From NCBI GenBank assembly GCA_937872005.1, contig CALMPQ010000405.1:1-8268 (forward strand): a stretch of 8,268 bases of DNA. Direction: 5' to 3'. This DNA is from an uncultured Propioniciclava sp. (lineage in GTDB: Bacteria; Actinomycetota; Actinomycetes; Propionibacteriales; Propionibacteriaceae). Shown in pieces: positions 6,170-8,268 of this stretch. How positions within the stretch are numbered: the stretch's first letter is position 1; every line of letters begins with the position of its first letter. A program made the position numbers and the translations under genes. The notes under the pieces were generated by a model. The model saw nothing but the letters and a program-made list of their open reading frames with translations, was not told the DNA's origin and did no database searches.

Positions 6170-6916
6170 TCAGATCGCGTCGAGGAACTCCCCCACCACG
6201 GTCACGATGGACGCCTCGGCGTCGGCCCTGCTCACGGTCGGGACGCCGTCGCCCGACTGGGGCCCGTAGCGTCCGAAGAAGCTGTGCACGGCACCGGGGA
6301 TGACGTGGAACCTTGTGTCACGGGGTAGACGATCAAGGCCGCCGCGCACGGCGTCCGGGTCGGCGACGCCGTCGTGCTCGGCGTGCAGCACCAGCGCGGG
6401 GAAGCTCGCGTCGGCCACCGGGGAATCGTTCGGCGGGTAGGCGGCCATGAGCAGCAGGCCCGCCACGGCGTCCGGGTGCTCGGACGCCCACGCCGCCGCC
6501 ATCGCGCCGCCCAAGGAGTGGCCGCCGATGACCACCGGACGCCCCTGTGCGTAGTGCGCGACGAGCCGGTCGGCGCGTCCGGTGTCGAGGACGGCGAGGT
6601 CGACCGGGAACTCCGGGATGACCGTGTGGACGCCCTCGCTCGCCAGCGCTCGACCCAGCCACTCGTACGCCTGCGGGCGCACGAGGCCGCCGGGGTAGAG
6701 GATGAACAAGACCTCAGCCAGGGTGGCCGGCTGGATCGACAGCACCGGCCCGCCCACGTCGTCGACCGTCACCGTGGCCGTTGCGCTCGCGGCGTCCGTG
6801 ATGGCGTCCTGCCCCAGGATCAACGGTGGACGCAGCACGTACGGTTGCGCGAGCCCGATCCCGTACCCGACCAGCCCGACCACGACCACCAGCAAGACCC
6901 GCACCCACTGCCGCAT
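6170..6916 (-). CDS. Membrane-anchored alpha/beta hydrolase
   Basis: The 248-residue protein begins with a hydrophobic segment (about 5-22, after MRQWVR) that should be an uncleaved signal anchor placing the enzyme outside the cytoplasmic membrane. The rest is an alpha/beta hydrolase, probably the dienelactone-hydrolase-like AB_hydrolase_5 group: FILYPGGLV at 71-79 supplies the oxyanion region, GGHSLGG (131-137) the nucleophile Ser134, AEHDGVAD (179-186) the acid Asp182, and GAVHSFFG (208-215) the base His211. The substrate is unknown; an ester or lipid is only a guess. The frame is open to an ATG at 6958, but the ATG at 6916 puts the hydrophobic helix at the N-terminus as expected and lies 7 bases after a TAGGTT -10-like hexamer, suggesting a leaderless message. 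It converges with the toxin gene. Confidence 0.82.
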   Translation of the reverse strand: MRQWVRVLLVVVVGLVGYGIGLAQPYVLRPPLILGQDAITDAASATATVTVDDVGGPVLSIQPATLAEVLFILYPGGLVRPQAYEWLGRALASEGVHTVIPEFPVDLAVLDTGRADRLVAHYAQGRPVVIGGHSLGGAMAAAWASEHPDAVAGLLLMAAYPPNDSPVADASFPALVLHAEHDGVADPDAVRGGLDRLPRDTRFHVIPGAVHSFFGRYGPQSGDGVPTVSRADAEASIVTVVGEFLDAI

Positions 6917-6923
6917 GGGGTCC

Positions 6924-6929
6924 AACCTA
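6924..6929 (-). promoter_or_regulatory. Candidate -10 element of the hydrolase gene (leaderless)
   Basis: TAGGTT on the minus strand ends 7 bases before the ATG at 6916, so transcription would begin at or beside the start codon. No clear -35 is seen. The tRNA-Lys gene ends only 59 bp upstream on the same strand, so some hydrolase transcripts could also come from tRNA read-through. Confidence 0.4.
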
Positions 6930-6975
6930 AGGGTTCGCTCAGATGCCACCGCCCTCATGGCGACGCTGAAACCAC

Positions 6976-7051
6976 TGGTGGGCCCACTGGGGATCGAACC
7001 CAGAACCCACGGATTAAAAGTCCGTTGCTCTGCCGGTTGAGCTATAGGCCC
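6976..7051 (-). tRNA. tRNA-Lys (anticodon UUU), CCA encoded
   Basis: The 76-base gene folds into a full cloverleaf. The acceptor stem pairs GGGCCTA with TGGGCCC (one G-U pair), followed by discriminator A and a genomically encoded CCA. The D arm begins TAGCTCA at positions 8-14, with GG before the closing GAGC. The anticodon stem ACGGA/TCCGT closes the loop CTTTTAA, giving anticodon TTT. The T stem CTGGG/CCCAG closes the loop TTCGATC. UUU reads lysine AAA and AAG codons. There is no sign of an integrase or a duplicated 3' end nearby, so it is not acting as an attachment site here. Confidence 0.96.
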
Positions 7052-7060
7052 CGGCTGCCC

Positions 7061-7066
7061 ATCCTA
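7061..7066 (-). promoter_or_regulatory. -10 element of the tRNA-Lys promoter
   Basis: TAGGAT on the minus strand lies 9 bases before the first base of the mature tRNA, leaving a very short 5' leader for RNase P. The matching -35 would fall on the start codon of the divergent gene at 7088. Confidence 0.5.
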
Positions 7067-7075
7067 ACGGCCACA

Positions 7076-7081
7076 TAGGGT
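7076..7081 (+). promoter_or_regulatory. Candidate -10 element of the membrane apical-domain protein gene (leaderless)
   Basis: TAGGGT ends 6 bases before the ATG at 7088, consistent with transcription starting at the start codon. A GGGTGG stretch overlaps it and could serve as a ribosome site if transcription instead starts further upstream. The matching -35 position overlaps the tRNA leader. Confidence 0.4.
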
Positions 7082-7087
7082 GGGACC

Positions 7088-7723
7088 ATGAACCCTCCGT
7101 GGTGGGGCATCCCGCTCCTGCTCGTCGTGGGCGCGGCGATCATCATCGCCGGCTGGTGGTGGGACCGCCGACGGCAACGGAGGGCGTCCGAGGGATTCGT
7201 GACGGAGGACGACCTCACGACCAGCCCCCCGCCCACCGTCCTCAGCGAGACCGACCTCAGCACGATCCTCGCCGCCCGCGGACCCGAACCGACGCTGCCG
7301 GCGGGGCTCGCCGATCGCGAGTTCCTCACCCACCCGGCCCGCGGCATCGCTGCCGTCCAGAACCCGATCGTCGTCGTCACCGAGACCGACCTCGAGGACG
7401 AGCGGCTCATCCTCACGCTGCTCGATTCCGCGCTCACCACCCGCTCACCGCTCGTCCTCGTCGCACCGACGTTCGGGTTCGGCCTGCTCGGCACCCTCCG
7501 CGCGAACCATCGCACGGGTCGCGTCACCACTCTCCCCGTCGAACTGACCGATCCCGAACTCCTCTCCCGAGCCGCCGACCTCTGCCACACCCTCGTCGTG
7601 CCGGACGCCGACCTGCGGTCCGGCTGGCTGCCGCCCAGCCACCGCGGCACCTGCGCGTCCTGGATCGCCGACCTCGACGACTCCTGGGTGACCCCCGCCC
7701 AGAGACCCTCAACCTCCACTTGA
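7088..7723 (+). CDS. Single-pass membrane protein with a solitary GroEL-apical-like domain
   Basis: I do not recognise a named family. The 211 residues comprise a Trp-rich start and one membrane helix (about 6-25), a basic cluster (DRRRQRR, 26-32) that by the positive-inside rule keeps the C-terminus in the cytoplasm, a Pro/Thr/Asp-rich linker (about 36-75), and a globular part (78-203). By eye the globular part aligns without gaps over 75 columns (79-153) with the apical domain of GroEL (E. coli 204-278, from memory), with about 17 identities: FLTHP with FINKP, the second Pro 10 residues later, RSPLVLVA with GKPLLIIA, LLGTLRAN with ALATLVVN. The client/GroES-binding hydrophobics F204, L234, L237 and L259 are matched by F79, L109, L112 and L134; V263/V264 become Arg/Ala. 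The APGFGDRRK loop and the acidic EDVEGE stretch are lost, and there is no equatorial ATPase domain. The ATG choice is supported by a -10 hexamer 6 bases upstream and by helix position. Gene is confident; the fold assignment is inference. Confidence 0.75.
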   Translation: MNPPWWGIPLLLVVGAAIIIAGWWWDRRRQRRASEGFVTEDDLTTSPPPTVLSETDLSTILAARGPEPTLPAGLADREFLTHPARGIAAVQNPIVVVTETDLEDERLILTLLDSALTTRSPLVLVAPTFGFGLLGTLRANHRTGRVTTLPVELTDPELLSRAADLCHTLVVPDADLRSGWLPPSHRGTCASWIADLDDSWVTPAQRPSTST

Positions 7724-7736
7724 GATCTCTCAGGTT
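7711..7736 (+). terminator. Hairpin over the stop of the apical-domain gene, possible weak terminator
   Basis: The stop codon lies in an imperfect hairpin: TGAG/CTCA around loop ATCT (7721-7732), with an outer AACC/GGTT pair (7711-7714 with 7733-7736) across a bulge. The pyrimidine-rich TTCTTCTT follows. The stem is short, so termination would be inefficient. Confidence 0.3.
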
Positions 7737-7757
7737 CTTCTTGGGGTCTCCCCCACC

Positions 7758-7775
7758 CCGGGGATTCATCCCCGG
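7758..7775. terminator. GC-rich perfect hairpin after the apical-domain gene, likely U-less terminator
   Basis: CCGGGGAT-TC-ATCCCCGG is a perfect inverted repeat, effectively a 7-bp stem with a 4-base loop, about 35 bp after the stop. It is the strongest stem in the spacer. There is no U tract on either strand, as is common for actinobacterial terminators. Confidence 0.45.
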
Positions 7776-7977
7776 CCCGACCCCATCCCCCACCCAGAAC
7801 CCCTTCGCGACAAGGCCATTGACTCCGCAGCGGTCACCAAATCACAACCGTGGCATTCTTCCCCCGCAAACGGCGTGTCGGCTTGCCATCCCCTGAGAAA
7901 ACCCTCGGCCACCGCTTGCCGCAACACCCCTTGTCAGCTTCTACTGGCTCCGGCACATCGCACCGAGGGGGAGATCC
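7776..7977 (+). other. Non-coding spacer and probable 5' leader of the SH3-domain gene
   Basis: I see no gene here. The middle is less GC-rich than its surroundings. It contains a TTGACT hexamer (7819-7824) without a matching -10, a TTGTCA hexamer (7930-7935) and a long-range 7-bp complement, GACAAGG (7809-7815) with CCTTGTC (7929-7935). Inside that are smaller pairs: CGGT/ACCG, TGGCA/TGCCA and CCG-CAAA-CGG. It could be a structured leader or simply a promoter region. It matches no riboswitch I can recall with confidence. Confidence 0.3.
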
Positions 7978-8268
7978 GTGAAGCGAGCTGGCAGGTTGAC
8001 GACCGCCCTGGTGGGCGGCTGCATCGCCCTGACGACGCTGGGCGCGGGCGGACTCGTCATCGCTTCGGTCGCCACCGCGACGCAGTCCATGACCGCGACG
8101 ACCTGGGTGAACATGCGCTCGGGCCCGTCGTCGTCGAACCCCGTCGTCACCGTGCTCGCCCCCCAGCAGGCGGTCACCGCCTCCGGCCAGGTGAGCGGTG
8201 GCTGGCACGAGGTCACGACCGACAAGGGCCAGTCGGGCTGGGTCTACCAGAACTACCTGAAGGCCACC
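7978..8268 (+). CDS. Secreted bacterial SH3-domain protein, N-terminal part, cut by window edge
   Basis: The first 97 residues are present and the frame is still open at the right edge. Translation starts at GTG, with GAGGGGG a few bases upstream as a clear ribosome site. Residues 1-35 look like a Sec signal peptide: basic start (KRAGR), long hydrophobic core, and small residues around 32-40 for cleavage. Residues 41-95 are a bacterial SH3 (SH3b) domain, seen in WVNMRSGPSSSNPVVTVL, the central GGWHEVTTDKGQSGWV and the terminal WVYQNYL. SH3b domains bind peptidoglycan or other cell-surface ligands and are often followed by more SH3b repeats or a cell-wall hydrolase or amidase domain; which applies here lies beyond the window. 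Confidence 0.85.
   Translation, partial: MKRAGRLTTALVGGCIALTTLGAGGLVIASVATATQSMTATTWVNMRSGPSSSNPVVTVLAPQQAVTASGQVSGGWHEVTTDKGQSGWVYQNYLKAT

Noticed and set aside
6976..7051. tRNA-Lys as an integration site for a mobile element
   Set aside because: No integrase gene and no repeat of the tRNA 3' end are seen on either side within the window.
6374..7078. A 234-codon plus-strand frame running through the tRNA complement
   Set aside because: It is antisense to the hydrolase and to tRNA-Lys; the end of its translation is the well-known false peptide made by reading a tRNA gene backwards.
7099..7896. A 265-codon plus-strand frame overlapping the apical-domain gene
   Set aside because: A shifted frame of the real gene. 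Its translation is Arg/Pro/His-rich low complexity and it continues through the hairpin spacer.
7776..7977. c-di-AMP (ydaO-type) riboswitch before the SH3 gene
   Set aside because: Gene context is suggestive and a TTGTCAGCTTC stretch faintly resembles the 3' core, but the conserved GGGGGA and GGGGTGAAT-like segments are missing, so I do not call it.
7978..8100. Lipoprotein signal with Cys15 in the SH3-domain protein
   Set aside because: VGGC is a poor lipobox and a long hydrophobic stretch continues after the cysteine, so an ordinary Sec signal peptide fits better.
7834..8225. Minus-strand frames over the SH3-domain gene
   Set aside because: The plus strand has a signal peptide, an SH3b domain and a ribosome site; the minus frames have no recognisable features.

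Overview
The window looks like chromosomal DNA of a high-GC Gram-positive bacterium (Actinomycetota). The supporting signs are strong G/C bias at third codon positions, long antisense open frames, GTG starts, apparently leaderless genes, and a mycobacteria-like set of genes (lysine 6-aminotransferase, GlpX-type FBPase, DesA3-type desaturase with its own reductase). I cannot name the genus. There is no insertion sequence, CRISPR array or phage gene; the one classic accessory element is a small toxin-antitoxin pair.

Left part, minus strand (1-3156): a lysine-degradation operon, lat followed after 10 bp by the N-terminal half of a 2-oxoadipate dioxygenase/decarboxylase (HglS, DUF1338 family), cut by the window edge. 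Together they suggest L-lysine -> 2-aminoadipate semialdehyde -> 2-aminoadipate -> 2-oxoadipate -> 2-hydroxyglutarate, with the intermediate enzymes encoded elsewhere. An inverted repeat lies just upstream of lat. Next comes glpX, the class II fructose-1,6-bisphosphatase of gluconeogenesis.

Middle part, plus strand (3270-6158): a divergent two-gene operon for a membrane fatty-acyl desaturase, with the FAD/2Fe-2S reductase first and the three-histidine-box desaturase second. A perfect 16-bp palindrome sits at the predicted transcription start. Seven bases after the desaturase stop begins the promoter of a Phd/YefM-type antitoxin and PIN-domain toxin pair, with nested palindromes in the promoter spacer and a start codon that looks leaderless.

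Right part (6170-8268): a membrane-anchored alpha/beta hydrolase on the minus strand converges on the toxin gene. Upstream of it, on the same strand, is tRNA-Lys(UUU) with an encoded CCA. Only 36 bp separate the tRNA from a divergent plus-strand gene for a 211-residue protein with one N-terminal membrane helix. Its C-terminal part aligns by eye, without gaps over about 75 columns, with the apical (client-binding) domain of GroEL, and it has no chaperonin ATPase domain. I consider this the most novel item in the window. A hairpin-containing spacer of about 250 bp follows, and then the start of a secreted bacterial-SH3-domain protein that runs off the right edge.
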